Shown here: one piece after another, positions 1-8,996 of the stretch
Position numbering within the stretch: the stretch's first letter is position 1
Layout of the letters: every line of letters begins with the position of its first letter
Source of the DNA: Actinospineispora acaciae DSM 45401
Lineage (GTDB): Bacteria; Actinomycetota; Actinomycetes; Mycobacteriales; Pseudonocardiaceae
DNA length: 64,000 nt
Reading direction: 5' to 3'
Assembly: GCF_000620785.1 (NCBI RefSeq)
Contig: NZ_JIAI01000017.1
Span: 62,001-126,000 of the forward strand
The notes under the pieces: model-generated
What the model was told of the DNA's origin: nothing
The model's input: the letters and a program-made list of their open reading frames with translations, nothing else
The model's database searches: none
Made by a program: the position numbers and the translations under genes

Positions 1-547
1 CGACCAACTCGGCCAACCGGCGCAGTCGCCGTAGCCCGGACAACCGCAACGCCGGCCCGGCGCCGCGCGGACCCAGCCGCATGTTCGGCAGCCCGATCCG
101 GGTCACCGCCTCGGCCAGTGGAGCGTGGGTCTGCGGGGCGTGCGGGTCCAGCTTCAGCAGGTACCCGGAGCGGCGGTCGGGTATACCGGCCGCGAGCACC
201 CACATCCTCAACAACGCGCCGTCCAGCGCGAATTCCTCCGGCACCGCCTTGACCGCGCCGTGGCTCCACTGACCAGCCAGTTCGACCAGGTCGCGGCGGA
301 ACGCGGTGCGCAGGACCAGCGAGCCCGACTCGGTGCCCGCCAGCTCGGTCTGGATGCCGCGCGCGGCCGCCTCGGCGGCCAGTGGCCGGGCCCGGCCCGG
401 GTCGGTGAGCACGATGCTCAGCCGGGCGGTGTCGCTGGCGCCGAACCGGACCACCTGGGCCGGCCCGCAGAGCAGCCCGGCGAGGTCGTCCAACCGGACG
501 TCCCGCGCCTCGGCGGAGAAGAAGGAGAGCTGCGCCACGGCGAGCAC
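1..547 (-). CDS. Conserved actinobacterial protein of unknown function, cut by the left edge
   Basis: Reading leftwards from GTG 547 (or the in-frame GTG at 538, giving VAQLSFFSAEA), an open frame of about 180 codons runs off the window. The N-terminus matches a conserved actinobacterial hypothetical family that I associate with the Rv3647c position next to topA; M. tuberculosis Rv3647c is about the same length, so little is probably missing. The protein looks soluble, with no signal peptide or membrane segment and a Leu/Arg-rich C-terminal part. No enzyme motif is visible. Neither start has a clear ribosome binding site. A LexA-like box lies immediately upstream, the only regulatory hint. 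Family assignment is from memory; the reading frame itself is well supported by composition. Confidence 0.75.
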   Translation of the reverse strand, partial: MLAVAQLSFFSAEARDVRLDDLAGLLCGPAQVVRFGASDTARLSIVLTDPGRARPLAAEAAARGIQTELAGTESGSLVLRTAFRRDLVELAGQWSHGAVKAVPEEFALDGALLRMWVLAAGIPDRRSGYLLKLDPHAPQTHAPLAEAVTRIGLPNMRLGPRGAGPALRLSGLRRLRRLAELV

Positions 548-549
548 GG

Positions 550-565
550 TAGAACACCCGTTCGA
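550..565 (-). promoter_or_regulatory. Candidate LexA/SOS box
   Basis: On the minus strand this reads TCGAACGGGTGTTCTA. It matches the mycobacterial SOS box TCGAAC-N4-GTTCGA at 10 of 12 defined positions and the older CGAACRNRYGTTYC consensus at 13 of 14. It ends 2 bp before the GTG at 547 and 11 bp before the GTG at 538, so bound LexA would block initiation. Seen by eye only; binding is inferred. Confidence 0.45.
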
Positions 566-812
566 TGGTTGGGTGAAGACGCGCCGGTGCGGCTCATCCA
601 TCTGACGAGGCGGCGGACGGCCGGCGAAAATGAGTCACAGATCACACCTGATACGGGGTGCCGCACGCCACGTTTCTGCGCCATAGCGTGCCGACGCACG
701 TGCGAGTGCACGTTCACGCAGGTAGAGGGCTCGCTCGCACACCCACTCTGTGCCTCGCACACGCGCTGAAACAGGTGTGCGGGGTACGAAGTCGGTGTGT
801 GGGCGCCCACCC
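566..812. other. Spacer with no gene seen
   Basis: This spacer lies between the divergent start of the left-edge gene and the end of hppA. Stop-free frames here are antisense or shadow frames of high GC DNA. M. tuberculosis carries cspA near this position, but no cold-shock protein is encoded here. Around 700-770 there are short repeated CGCAC/GTGCG words without a clear pattern. Confidence 0.5.
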
Positions 813-860
813 GAAAACGCCGCGCCGCCCGCCCCCTGGGTGGGGACGGGCGGCGCGGCG
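813..860 (-). terminator. Intrinsic terminator of hppA
   Basis: A perfect 14-bp GC stem (818-831 paired with 847-860) is followed in the minus-strand direction by TTTT (814-817). It begins 7 bp past the hppA stop codon. The T-run is short, as is common in actinobacteria. Confidence 0.75.
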
Positions 861-867
861 GGTGCGG

Positions 868-3180
868 TTAGACGTGGGACTCGGCGGGGGCGTCCGCGAT
901 GGACGTGGACCGCCGCTTGGAGACCACGATCGCCGCGACGATGATCGCCACCGCGATGATGGCGATGGCGTACCGGAACGGCGCCGAGGCGTCGGTGCCG
1001 ACGGAGAACGCCACCACCGCCGGGGCGATCAGCACCGAGACCAGGTTCATGACCTTGATCAGCGGGTTGATCGCCGGGCCGGCGGTGTCCTTGAACGGGT
1101 CGCCGACGGTGTCGCCGATGACGGTGGCCGCGTGGGCCTCGGAGCCCTTGCCGCCGTGGATGCCGTCCTCGATCAGCTTCTTGCCGTTGTCCCAGGCACC
1201 GCCGGAGTTGGCCAGGAAGATGGCCATCAGGGTGCCGGTGGCGATGGCGCCGGCCAGGTAGCCGGCCAGCGGGCCGACGCCGAGGCCGAAGCCGACAGCG
1301 ATCGGCGCGAAGATCGCCAGCAGCCCGGGGGTGGCCAGCTCGCGCAGCGAGTCCCGGGTGCAGATGTCGACCACCCGGCCGTACTCCGGCCGCACGGTGC
1401 CCTCCATGATCCCGGGGTTGTCCCGGAACTGGCGGCGCACCTCGAACACGATCGCGCCGGCCGCGCGGGACACCGCGTTGATGGCCAGCCCGGAGAACAG
1501 GAACACCACGGCCGAGCCGATCACCACGCCGACCAGCGTGTTCGGGCTGAACACCTGGAAGTTGAACGAGCGCGGCAGCTGGGCGAGCGTGACCCCGGTC
1601 TGGTCCAGGGCGGTGGAGATCGCGTCGCGGTAGGAGCCGAACAGCGCGGTCGCGGCCAGCACGGCCGTGGAGATCGCGATGCCCTTGGTGATCGCCTTGG
1701 TGGTGTTGCCCACCGCGTCCAGCTCAGTGAGGATGTCGACGCCCTCGCCGGTCACGTCGCCGGACATCTCCGCGATGCCCTGCGCGTTGTCGCTGACCGG
1801 GCCGAAGGTGTCCATGGCCACGATCACGCCGACCGTGGTGAGCAGGCCGGTGCCGGCCAGCGCCACCGCGAACAGCGCGACCGTCACCGAGACGCCGCCG
1901 AGCAGGAACGCGCCGAACACCGCCGCGCCGATGACCAGCGCGGTGTACACGGCGGACTCGTAGCCGATCGCGATCCCGGCCAGGATGACGGTGGCCGCGC
2001 CGGTGCGGGCGGAGTCGCCGACCTCCTTGACCGGCTTGTGCTCGGTGCCGGTGTAGTAGCCGGTCAGCCACAGGATGATGCCGGCCAGCACGATGCCGAC
2101 GATCACCGAGACGGACGCGATGACCTGCGGGTTCGACCCGGCGGCGTCGGTGACCACGGTGGTGTCGGTCGGGCCGTTGAGCTTGGCGAAGCTGTTCGGC
2201 AGGTAGACGAACGCGGCGATGACGCACAGCACCGCGGAGATGACCGCCGAGATGTAGAAGCTGCGGTTGATCGCCTTGAGGCCGCCCTCGCCGGTGCGCG
2301 CCTTGGTGATGTACACCCCGATCACGGCGGTGACCACGCCGATGGCCGGCACGATCAGCGGGAACAGCAGCCCGTGCAGGCCGAACGCCGCCGAGCCGAG
2401 GATCAGCGCGGCGACCAGCATGACCGCGTAGGACTCGAACAGGTCCGCGGCCATGCCGGCGCAGTCGCCCACGTTGTCGCCCACGTTGTCGGCGATGGTG
2501 GCGGCGTTGCGCGGGTCGTCCTCGGGGATGCCCTGCTCGACCTTGCCGACCAGGTCGGCGCCCACGTCGGCGGCCTTGGTGAAGATGCCGCCGCCGACCC
2601 TCATGAACATGGCCAGCAGCGCGGCGCCGAAGCCGAAGCCCTCCAGCACCTTGGGCGCCTCGCCGGCGTAGACGAACACCACCAACGCGGCGCCGAACAG
2701 GCCGAGGCCGACGGTGAACATGCCGACCACGCCGCCGGTGCGGAACGCGATCCGCATCGCCTTCTCCCGGCCGCCGTCCTCCCGCGAGGCGGCCGCGACC
2801 CGGATGTTCGCCCGGGTGGACAGCCACATGCCGAGGTAGCCGATGGCCGCGCTGAACGCCGCTCCGATCACGAAGAACAGCGAGCGTCCGATCCGCTCGC
2901 CCCAGTTGTCGGCCGGTAGCGCGAGCAGCAGCAAACACACGATCGCGCCGAAGACACCGAGCGTGCGGAACTGACGGTTGAGGTACGCCGAGGCACCCTC
3001 CTGCACCGCGCGACCGATCTCCTGCATACGCTCGGTGCCCTGGCCGGCGGCCAGCACCTCCTTGCGCAGCACGAAACCGATCACAAGCGCGGCGAGGGCG
3101 ACCACGGCGACCACACAGACCACTGTGCGGTCACTCCCGGAGAGCTCCAGTGAGCTCGCCGCGAGAATGTGCCGGGACAT
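868..3180 (-). CDS. hppA: K+-insensitive proton-pumping inorganic pyrophosphatase
   Basis: This integral membrane enzyme hydrolyses pyrophosphate and exports protons. The 770-residue protein has about 16 hydrophobic segments. The substrate-binding signature DVGADLVGKVE is at residues 205-215, followed by the Asp-rich DNVGDNVGD loop at 231-239. The determinant of K+ dependence reads GNTTKA (491-496); Lys at this position, instead of Ala, marks the K+-independent subfamily. The ATG at 3180 is preceded by AGGAGG; a longer frame to 3204 would include the ribosome binding site, so it is rejected. The gene is monocistronic with its own terminator. Such pumps recover energy from pyrophosphate released in biosynthesis and acyl-CoA ligation; the window also encodes two pyrophosphate-releasing ligases (acs and a FadD-like protein). 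Confidence 0.97.
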   Translation of the reverse strand: MSRHILAASSLELSGSDRTVVCVVAVVALAALVIGFVLRKEVLAAGQGTERMQEIGRAVQEGASAYLNRQFRTLGVFGAIVCLLLLALPADNWGERIGRSLFFVIGAAFSAAIGYLGMWLSTRANIRVAAASREDGGREKAMRIAFRTGGVVGMFTVGLGLFGAALVVFVYAGEAPKVLEGFGFGAALLAMFMRVGGGIFTKAADVGADLVGKVEQGIPEDDPRNAATIADNVGDNVGDCAGMAADLFESYAVMLVAALILGSAAFGLHGLLFPLIVPAIGVVTAVIGVYITKARTGEGGLKAINRSFYISAVISAVLCVIAAFVYLPNSFAKLNGPTDTTVVTDAAGSNPQVIASVSVIVGIVLAGIILWLTGYYTGTEHKPVKEVGDSARTGAATVILAGIAIGYESAVYTALVIGAAVFGAFLLGGVSVTVALFAVALAGTGLLTTVGVIVAMDTFGPVSDNAQGIAEMSGDVTGEGVDILTELDAVGNTTKAITKGIAISTAVLAATALFGSYRDAISTALDQTGVTLAQLPRSFNFQVFSPNTLVGVVIGSAVVFLFSGLAINAVSRAAGAIVFEVRRQFRDNPGIMEGTVRPEYGRVVDICTRDSLRELATPGLLAIFAPIAVGFGLGVGPLAGYLAGAIATGTLMAIFLANSGGAWDNGKKLIEDGIHGGKGSEAHAATVIGDTVGDPFKDTAGPAINPLIKVMNLVSVLIAPAVVAFSVGTDASAPFRYAIAIIAVAIIVAAIVVSKRRSTSIADAPAESHV

Positions 3181-3403
3181 CCGTCCTCCTGGTTGAAATC
3201 GCATTCACCAACGGGGGGACGGTGAGATCAGTACTGACCCTGGACCGATCCCTCACGTTGCTCACGTGGCGGCGCCGACTAGTTGAGCTGGTCAGCGACA
3301 CCTGATGCCGCCGCAGTGTATGTGTGTGCCCTGTGCGCTCGCGGCACGGGTGTAGCAGTTCCACCCGGCCGTGCGGCCGAGAGTGACGGCCGCCATAGCC
3401 CGC

Positions 3404-4234
3404 CTACGGCTTGCGCCCGATCCCGCCGTACTGCGCGATGGGCTCGATGGTGCCGATCTCGACCGGGTCCGGCCGCCACTGGGTGACCGGCACCAGGCCG
3501 GGCTCGACCAGCTCCAGGCCGTGGAAGTAGCCGCGCAGCTGCTCGACGGTGCGCAGGTTGTAGGCGACGGCGCCGGTCTCGGCGTACTGCTCGGCGGCCT
3601 CCCGGTGCGCCCGGCCGGAGTCGGTGCCGTCGGCCACCACCAGGAAGCTTCCGGGTACGAGCGGGGCGGTCAGCCGGTCGATGATGCCGACGGCCTCGTC
3701 CGCGTCGGCGATGTGTCCCATGATCCCCATCAGCATCACCGCGACCGGGCGCCTGAAGTTCAGCACGTTGCGCGCGTCGGCGAGGATCCGCGCGGGGTCC
3801 TCCAGGTCGGCGTCGATGTAGGTGGTGACGCCCTCGGCGGTGGTGTTGCGCAGCAGCGAGCGGGCGTGGGTGAGCACCACCGGGTCGTTGTCCACGTAGA
3901 TGATCTTGGACGCCGGGGCGACGGCCTGGGCCACCTCGTGGGTGTTGTGCATGCTCGGCAGCCCGGCGCCGATGTCCAGGAACTGCCGGATGCCGACCTC
4001 GCCGGCCAGGTACCGCACCGCGCGGACCAGGAACTGCCGGGTCTGCACGGCCACCGTGCGGATGCCCGGGTACACCCGCGCCCAGGCGTCACCGGCCTCG
4101 CGGTCGACGGCGTAGTTGTCGGTGCCGCCCATCCAGTAGTTCCACACCCGTGCCGAGTTCGGTGTCACGTAGTACTCCCTCGGGAGGTAGCGCAGCGAGA
4201 AGTCGATCGGCTCGTTCGGCATCGGTGGGGTCAT
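3404..4234 (-). CDS. DUF574-family SAM-dependent methyltransferase
   Basis: The 276-residue protein begins MTPPMPNEPIDF and has the family hallmarks: an N-terminal ARVWNYWMGG segment with the DNYAVDR element, then a Rossmann motif I, FLDIGAGLPS, around residue 86, and an acidic YVDNDPVV strand that would bind the SAM ribose. Length and motifs match the DUF574 (Methyltransf_19) family, which is very abundant in actinomycetes and whose substrates are unknown. The start overlaps the stop of the upstream MFS gene in an ATGA, so the two are probably translationally coupled; the methyltransferase might modify a compound handled by that exporter, which is inference. Confidence 0.93.
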   Translation of the reverse strand: MTPPMPNEPIDFSLRYLPREYYVTPNSARVWNYWMGGTDNYAVDREAGDAWARVYPGIRTVAVQTRQFLVRAVRYLAGEVGIRQFLDIGAGLPSMHNTHEVAQAVAPASKIIYVDNDPVVLTHARSLLRNTTAEGVTTYIDADLEDPARILADARNVLNFRRPVAVMLMGIMGHIADADEAVGIIDRLTAPLVPGSFLVVADGTDSGRAHREAAEQYAETGAVAYNLRTVEQLRGYFHGLELVEPGLVPVTQWRPDPVEIGTIEPIAQYGGIGRKP

Positions 4235-5649
4235 CGCGTGGTCCTGACGTACATCACGCTCACGGCCAGCGCCGCCGCGACCGCCACCGCGCAGGCGGCG
4301 AACGCGGTGGTGTATCCGGACGCTTCCGGCGATCTGGTGGCCGCGTTGACCGAGCCGGCCAGGATGGCACCGACGGCCGCCGAGCCGACCGAGTTCCCGA
4401 CCGCGGACGTGATGCCCAGGACGCCCGTCGTGACGCCCGAGCGCTCCGGTCCGACCTGTTCCAGCAGGACGATCTGGGCCGAGGTGTAGCAGGCCAGGTT
4501 CCCCATCGCGTAGATGCCGACGCCGATCATGAACGCGATGACCGAGGCGTTTCCCGTGGCGAACACGAGGTAGGCGCAGATGCACAGGGCGGCGCCGATG
4601 CGCAGCGTGACGTCGTACCCGATGCGGCCGCCGAGCCGGCGCAGCGGGCTGGCCGCCAGTAGCGCGCCGAGCGCGGTCGGGATGGCGTAGAGCGCGGTGT
4701 GCGGGCCGTCGAACCCGAACCCGTAGCCCACTCGTGCGGGGCTGGCCTGGCTGAACTGGGCGACCGCCGAGATCGCGCCGTAGACCCCGAACGCGACGAG
4801 GAACGTGGCCAGGTTCGGGCCCCAGACCGCCCGTTCGCGCAGCGACGCGGTGTTTACCAGCGGTTCGGCCACCCGGCTTTCGACCAGCCACCATGCGGCG
4901 AGCGCGACCACCCCGCCGGCGAGCAGCGCGACGGTGCGCGGGGCCGACCATCCGGCGGTGCCACCGCTGCTCAGCCCGAGCAGCAACGCCACCAGGCCGA
5001 TTGCGAGCAGGACCCCGCCTATGAGGTCGAACCGCCCTTGCTCGGGTGTGGGGGACTCCGGGACGACGGCCCATACGCCGAGGAGCCCGAGTACCAGGAT
5101 GCCGGCCGCTATCCAGAAGAACACCCCGATGCCCAGGTTCGCCGTGCCCGCCAGGCCGCCGACGGCGATGCCGCTGGCCACCCCCCAGGTGGTCATCACG
5201 TGCGTGATGACGATCGTCCGGCGTGCCCTGGCGGGCGGCATGGTGTCGCGCGCGGTCGCCGCCGGCATCTGCAGCAGGGGCATCTGGGCGCCCATCAGCG
5301 CGCGGCCGACCAGCAAGATCGCGAACGTCGGCGCCAGGGCGCATATGACCGCTCCGAGCAGCGCCACGGCCAGGCCGATCAGCATCAGCCGGCGCTTGCC
5401 ATAGAGGTCGCCGAGCCTGGTCATCCAGGCGAACGCCACCGCTCCGACCAGCAGCTCGATGGTCAGGACCCAGGACACCTCGGCTATCGAGAGCTGAAAC
5501 GTTTTTGCCGTCTTGACCAGCAGCGCGACGACGCCGACCTGGAGGAGGTACGTCGAGTAGCAGAGGTATCCGAGGACGAGCGCGGTGACGCGGTCCTTGA
5601 CGCCCCATGACGTGTCGGCGCGGTTGTCCATGCTGTCGGTGGCGGCCAT
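4231..5649 (-). CDS. MFS drug:proton antiporter-like exporter
   Basis: The 472-residue protein has about 12-14 hydrophobic helices. TRLGDLYGKRRLM fits the MFS motif A loop between TM2 and TM3. Overall layout resembles the DHA2 (EmrB/QacA) drug-efflux group. It is co-transcribed with the downstream DUF574 methyltransferase through an ATGA overlap. The substrate cannot be read from sequence. The upstream region contains a GTTGCCT direct repeat that could be part of an operator. Confidence 0.88.
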   Translation of the reverse strand: MAATDSMDNRADTSWGVKDRVTALVLGYLCYSTYLLQVGVVALLVKTAKTFQLSIAEVSWVLTIELLVGAVAFAWMTRLGDLYGKRRLMLIGLAVALLGAVICALAPTFAILLVGRALMGAQMPLLQMPAATARDTMPPARARRTIVITHVMTTWGVASGIAVGGLAGTANLGIGVFFWIAAGILVLGLLGVWAVVPESPTPEQGRFDLIGGVLLAIGLVALLLGLSSGGTAGWSAPRTVALLAGGVVALAAWWLVESRVAEPLVNTASLRERAVWGPNLATFLVAFGVYGAISAVAQFSQASPARVGYGFGFDGPHTALYAIPTALGALLAASPLRRLGGRIGYDVTLRIGAALCICAYLVFATGNASVIAFMIGVGIYAMGNLACYTSAQIVLLEQVGPERSGVTTGVLGITSAVGNSVGSAAVGAILAGSVNAATRSPEASGYTTAFAACAVAVAAALAVSVMYVRTTR

Positions 5650-5731
5650 GAGCGCGCCCTACCGCCCGCCGTGGCCGGCGCGCGCTCGCCCGGTCGTCAT
5701 CGACGACACCTTTCCCCGGTGAGGCCGGATA

Positions 5732-5757
5732 GTTGCCTTCCAAACTAGGGGTTGCCT
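5732..5757. promoter_or_regulatory. Direct repeat in the MFS/helicase divergent spacer
   Basis: GTTGCCT occurs at 5732-5738 and again at 5751-5757, 19 bp apart and so on nearly the same helical face. It lies about 85 bp upstream of the MFS start. It could be a regulator site for the exporter operon, but no regulator gene is adjacent. Confidence 0.2.
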
Positions 5758-5848
5758 CGCGGAACCTCCAGCGGCGTCGATCTTCCGTGGTGGGGGTGCG
5801 CGAACAACGGGGCGGCGGGTTGTCGGGGGTGCGGGCCACAATGTTGCG

Positions 5849-8209
5849 GTGTCCGCCTGCCCCGGTTCCTGGCCCGCCGTACCGCCGAGGGCGTCGCGCC
5901 GTGGCGACTCGCTGTTGGACAGGGTGCTGGCGGGCGTGGCGCCGGGGGAGTCGCCGCTCACGCATGTGGCCGCTTTGCCTGCTCAGGAGGCGCGCGAGGT
6001 GGACTGGCCGGGCTGGGCGCACCCGTCAGCGGTGTCCGCGCTGGGGCGGGCGGGGCTGCGCCGGCCGTGGTCGCATCAGGCCGAGGCGGCTGAGTTGGCG
6101 CACGGCGGTCGGCACGTCGTGCTGGCCACCGGCACGGCGTCGGGCAAGTCGCTGGGCTATCAGCTGCCGGTGCTGACCGCGCTGCTGGAGGACCCGAAGG
6201 CCACCGCGCTCTACCTCGCGCCGACCAAGGCGCTCGGCGCCGACCAGCTGCGGTTCGTGACGGGGCTCGGGCTGGACGGGGTGCGGGCGGCGCCGTTCGA
6301 CGGCGACACCGGGCTGGCCGAGCGCGACTGGGCGCGGACGCACGCGCGGTGGGTGTTCAGCAACCCGGACATGCTGCACCGCACGCTGTTGCCTCGGCAT
6401 GCGCGGTGGGGGCACTTCCTGCGGAGGCTGCGTTATGTGGTGCTCGACGAGTGTCACGCCTACCGGGGGGTGTTCGGCTCGCATGTGGCGCTGCTGCTGC
6501 GTCGGCTGCGTCGGCTGTGCGCGCGTTACGGGTCGGCGCCGACATTCGTGTTGGCCTCGGCGACGGTGTCCCGGCCGGAGGAGTCGGCGTCCCGGCTGAC
6601 CGGGGTGGATGTGACGGCGGTCACTGAGGACGGCTCGCCGCGCGGCGCGCGCACGGTGGCGCTGTGGGAGCCGCCGCTGCTGGACGAGCTGCGCGGGGAG
6701 AACGGCGCCCCGGTGCGCCGGTCGGCGGGCGCGGAGGCCGGCAGGATGCTCGCCGACCTGGTGGTGGAGGGGGCGCGGACGCTGGCCTTCGTGCGGTCGC
6801 GGCGGGGCGCGGAGTTGACCGCGCAACGTGCCGCGCGGGCGCTGGCCGAGATCGACCCGTCGCTGGCCGAGCGCGTCTCGGCGTACCGGGCGGGGTTCCT
6901 GCCGGAGGAACGCCGCGCGCTGGAGGCCGCGCTGGACTCCGGCGAGCTGCTCGGCGTGGCCTCGACCAACGCGCTGGAGCTGGGCATCGACGTGATCGGG
7001 CTGGACGCCGTGCTCGTCGCCGGCTTCCCCGGCACCCGGGCGTCGTTCTGGCAGCAGGGCGGCCGGGCCGGGCGCGCGGGCCGGGAGGCGCTGGTGGTCC
7101 TGGTGGCCAGGGACGACCCGCTGGACACCTACCTGGTGCACCATCCGGACGCGCTGCTCGGGCGGCCGGTCGAGGGCTGCGTGCTGGACCCGACGAACCC
7201 CTACGTGCTGGCCCCGCAGCTCGCCTGCGCGGCCGCCGAGTCCCCGGTGACCGAGGCGGAGGTGGCCTCGGAGTCCGCGCTGTTCGGCGGCGAGCGCGCC
7301 CGTGCCGTGCTCGACTCGCTGGTCGCCGACGGGGTGCTGCGCCGGCGACCGGCCGGATGGTTCTGGCCCCGGCCGTCCGAGCGCCCCGCCGCCGAGGTGG
7401 ACATCCGCGGCTCCGGGGCCGGCCAGGTCGTCGTGGTCGAGGCGGACACCGGGCGGATGCTCGGCACCGTGGACGGCGGCACCGCCCCGGCCACCCTGCA
7501 CCCCGGCGCGGTGTACCTGCACCGGGGCGTGAGCTTCGTGGTCGACGAGCTGAACCTGACCGACGGCCTGGCCCTGGTGCACGCCGAGGAGCCGGACTGG
7601 ACGACGTCGGCCCGCTCGGTGGTCGACGTCGCGGTGGTGGACGCCCCGCCCGTGGAGGCCCCGCCGGCGGGCGGCGTCACCGTCCGGTTGGGGGATGTCA
7701 CGGTCACCTCCCAGGTCGTGTCCTACCTGCGCCGCCGTCCGAGCGGCGAGGTGATCGAGACGGTTCCGCTGGACCTTCCCGCGCAGACCCTGCACACCCG
7801 CGCGGTGTGGTACACGATCGAGGAGTCGCTGCTCGCGGATGCCGGCCTGGAGCCCGCGCGAGTGCCCGGCGCGCTGCACGCCGCCGAGCACGCCGCCATT
7901 GGGCTGCTGCCGCTGTTCGCGGTGTGCGACCGCTGGGACATCGGCGGCATGTCGACCGCGCTGCATCCGGACACGGGCATGCCGACCGTGTTCGTGCACG
8001 ACGGCCATCCCGGCGGCGCCGGTTTCGCCGAGCGCGGCTATCACGACGTGGTGCCCTGGCTCACCGCCACCCGGGATGCGATCGCCGGTTGCGAGTGCCC
8101 GGCCGGCTGCCCCTCGTGCGTCCAGTCACCGAAGTGCGGCAACGGCAACACCCCGCTGGACAAGGCCGGTGCCGTGATCGTGCTCGACATCGTGCTCGCG
8201 GCGCTGTAA
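5849..8209 (+). CDS. DECH-box ATP-dependent helicase with C-terminal zinc-binding DUF1998 domain (MrfA/YprA type)
   Basis: The 786-residue superfamily 2 helicase carries a Q-motif-like WSHQAEAAE, Walker A ATGTASGKS (residues 93-101), motif II DECH (200-203), motif III SAT, and motif VI QQGGRAGRAGR. The C-terminal DUF1998 region ends in a Cys cluster (residues 748-763, CECPAGCPSC and CGNGN), as in Bacillus MrfA, a 3'-5' helicase for mitomycin-type DNA damage. Known actinobacterial orthologues (Rv3649) are called the helicase of the helicase/secretion neighbourhood because they sit beside the Tad pilus genes, exactly as here. The GTG start is the first in frame; no strong ribosome binding site decides it. 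Repair function is transferred from the family. Confidence 0.93.
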   Translation: MSACPGSWPAVPPRASRRGDSLLDRVLAGVAPGESPLTHVAALPAQEAREVDWPGWAHPSAVSALGRAGLRRPWSHQAEAAELAHGGRHVVLATGTASGKSLGYQLPVLTALLEDPKATALYLAPTKALGADQLRFVTGLGLDGVRAAPFDGDTGLAERDWARTHARWVFSNPDMLHRTLLPRHARWGHFLRRLRYVVLDECHAYRGVFGSHVALLLRRLRRLCARYGSAPTFVLASATVSRPEESASRLTGVDVTAVTEDGSPRGARTVALWEPPLLDELRGENGAPVRRSAGAEAGRMLADLVVEGARTLAFVRSRRGAELTAQRAARALAEIDPSLAERVSAYRAGFLPEERRALEAALDSGELLGVASTNALELGIDVIGLDAVLVAGFPGTRASFWQQGGRAGRAGREALVVLVARDDPLDTYLVHHPDALLGRPVEGCVLDPTNPYVLAPQLACAAAESPVTEAEVASESALFGGERARAVLDSLVADGVLRRRPAGWFWPRPSERPAAEVDIRGSGAGQVVVVEADTGRMLGTVDGGTAPATLHPGAVYLHRGVSFVVDELNLTDGLALVHAEEPDWTTSARSVVDVAVVDAPPVEAPPAGGVTVRLGDVTVTSQVVSYLRRRPSGEVIETVPLDLPAQTLHTRAVWYTIEESLLADAGLEPARVPGALHAAEHAAIGLLPLFAVCDRWDIGGMSTALHPDTGMPTVFVHDGHPGGAGFAERGYHDVVPWLTATRDAIAGCECPAGCPSCVQSPKCGNGNTPLDKAGAVIVLDIVLAAL

Positions 8210-8236
8210 CCCGAACCGCCGTAACCCGAACCGCCG
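8207..8236. repeat. 15-bp perfect tandem duplication at the helicase stop codon
   Basis: TAACCCGAACCGCCG occurs twice back to back. The first copy contains the helicase stop codon TAA and the second repeats it just after. It looks like a replication-slippage duplication, without a visible hairpin. Confidence 0.8.
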
Positions 8237-8253
8237 TCGGCTCCGGCGGGGGG

Positions 8254-8892
8254 TCAGCAGCGAACGCCGGTGCCGACCGAGCCAGGGACGGAGCCCGCCG
8301 AGGCGAGACCGGGACGTTGGCCGAGCACGTCGAGGAGTGCGACCTGGAGGTGGTACGGGTCGGGCAGCCGCCAGCCACAGGCGGCCGGCGGCACCCGCCA
8401 GTGCACGACGCCCTGCGGCCCCTCCGACGGCGGCGCCGCCACCCAGGAGCCCCGGCTGTGCAGGACCACGTCCGGCCGCGATGCGAGCTCCGGCCGCAGC
8501 GCCTCGCCGGCGCGGACCGCGAACCACCAGCGCCCGGTCGGGGTGGCCGCAACCGGGATCACCTGCTCGGCCTCCCGGAGCTGGCCGCAGACACGACGCC
8601 CGACCAGGGCGGACACCTCGATCACGTCCACGGTGACGCCGGTCGCCAGCAGCACGGAGTACGGCCGCGCCGACCACCAGGACTCGATCGCGTCCAGGTC
8701 CAGCGTGGCTCCGGCCGCGCCGTCGGCGAGCGCCGGGACCGGGCCGGACTGATCGGCGTCAGGGCCGCCGGTCCAGCGGCCGGCCTGCCGGTATGTCCCT
8801 GGAAGTACTGGCCATCCGTGATCCGCCAACTCGATCGCGCTGACCTTCAGCTCGGTGCGGAATACCGCCCTGTAGCTGCTCCACCACGACAT
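8254..8892 (-). CDS. Small bifunctional primase/polymerase (Prim-Pol)-like protein
   Basis: The 212-residue protein begins MSWWSSYRAVF and resembles the stand-alone N-terminal Prim-Pol domain found in actinomycetes: ELADHGWPVLPGTY, a WW pair near residue 70, then YSVLLATG corresponding to the usual NIGLATG strand. Where active archaeo-eukaryotic primases carry paired acids (DxD), this protein has DVIEVS, so catalytic competence is doubtful. No helicase or primase C-terminal domain follows. The ATG at 8892 is preferred over a frame extending to 8940 because AAGGACGAGGAC precedes it. It is convergent with the DECH helicase and separates it from the Tad operon, where M. tuberculosis has no such gene. 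Confidence 0.7.
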   Translation of the reverse strand: MSWWSSYRAVFRTELKVSAIELADHGWPVLPGTYRQAGRWTGGPDADQSGPVPALADGAAGATLDLDAIESWWSARPYSVLLATGVTVDVIEVSALVGRRVCGQLREAEQVIPVAATPTGRWWFAVRAGEALRPELASRPDVVLHSRGSWVAAPPSEGPQGVVHWRVPPAACGWRLPDPYHLQVALLDVLGQRPGLASAGSVPGSVGTGVRC

Positions 8893-8996
8893 TGCAGCGT
8901 CCTCGTCCTTCGTCGACCACCCGGCGCATCGCTCGCTCATCTAGGTTTACAGCGCACCGGATTAGGATAAGTAAGGGGGTTGGGAGCCCGATCTCG

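Noticed and set aside
658..2919. A very long open frame on the plus strand across hppA
   Set aside because: It is antisense to hppA, with composition dominated by Arg, Gly, His and Asp typical of the reverse frame of GC-rich genes. The hppA frame carries all family motifs.
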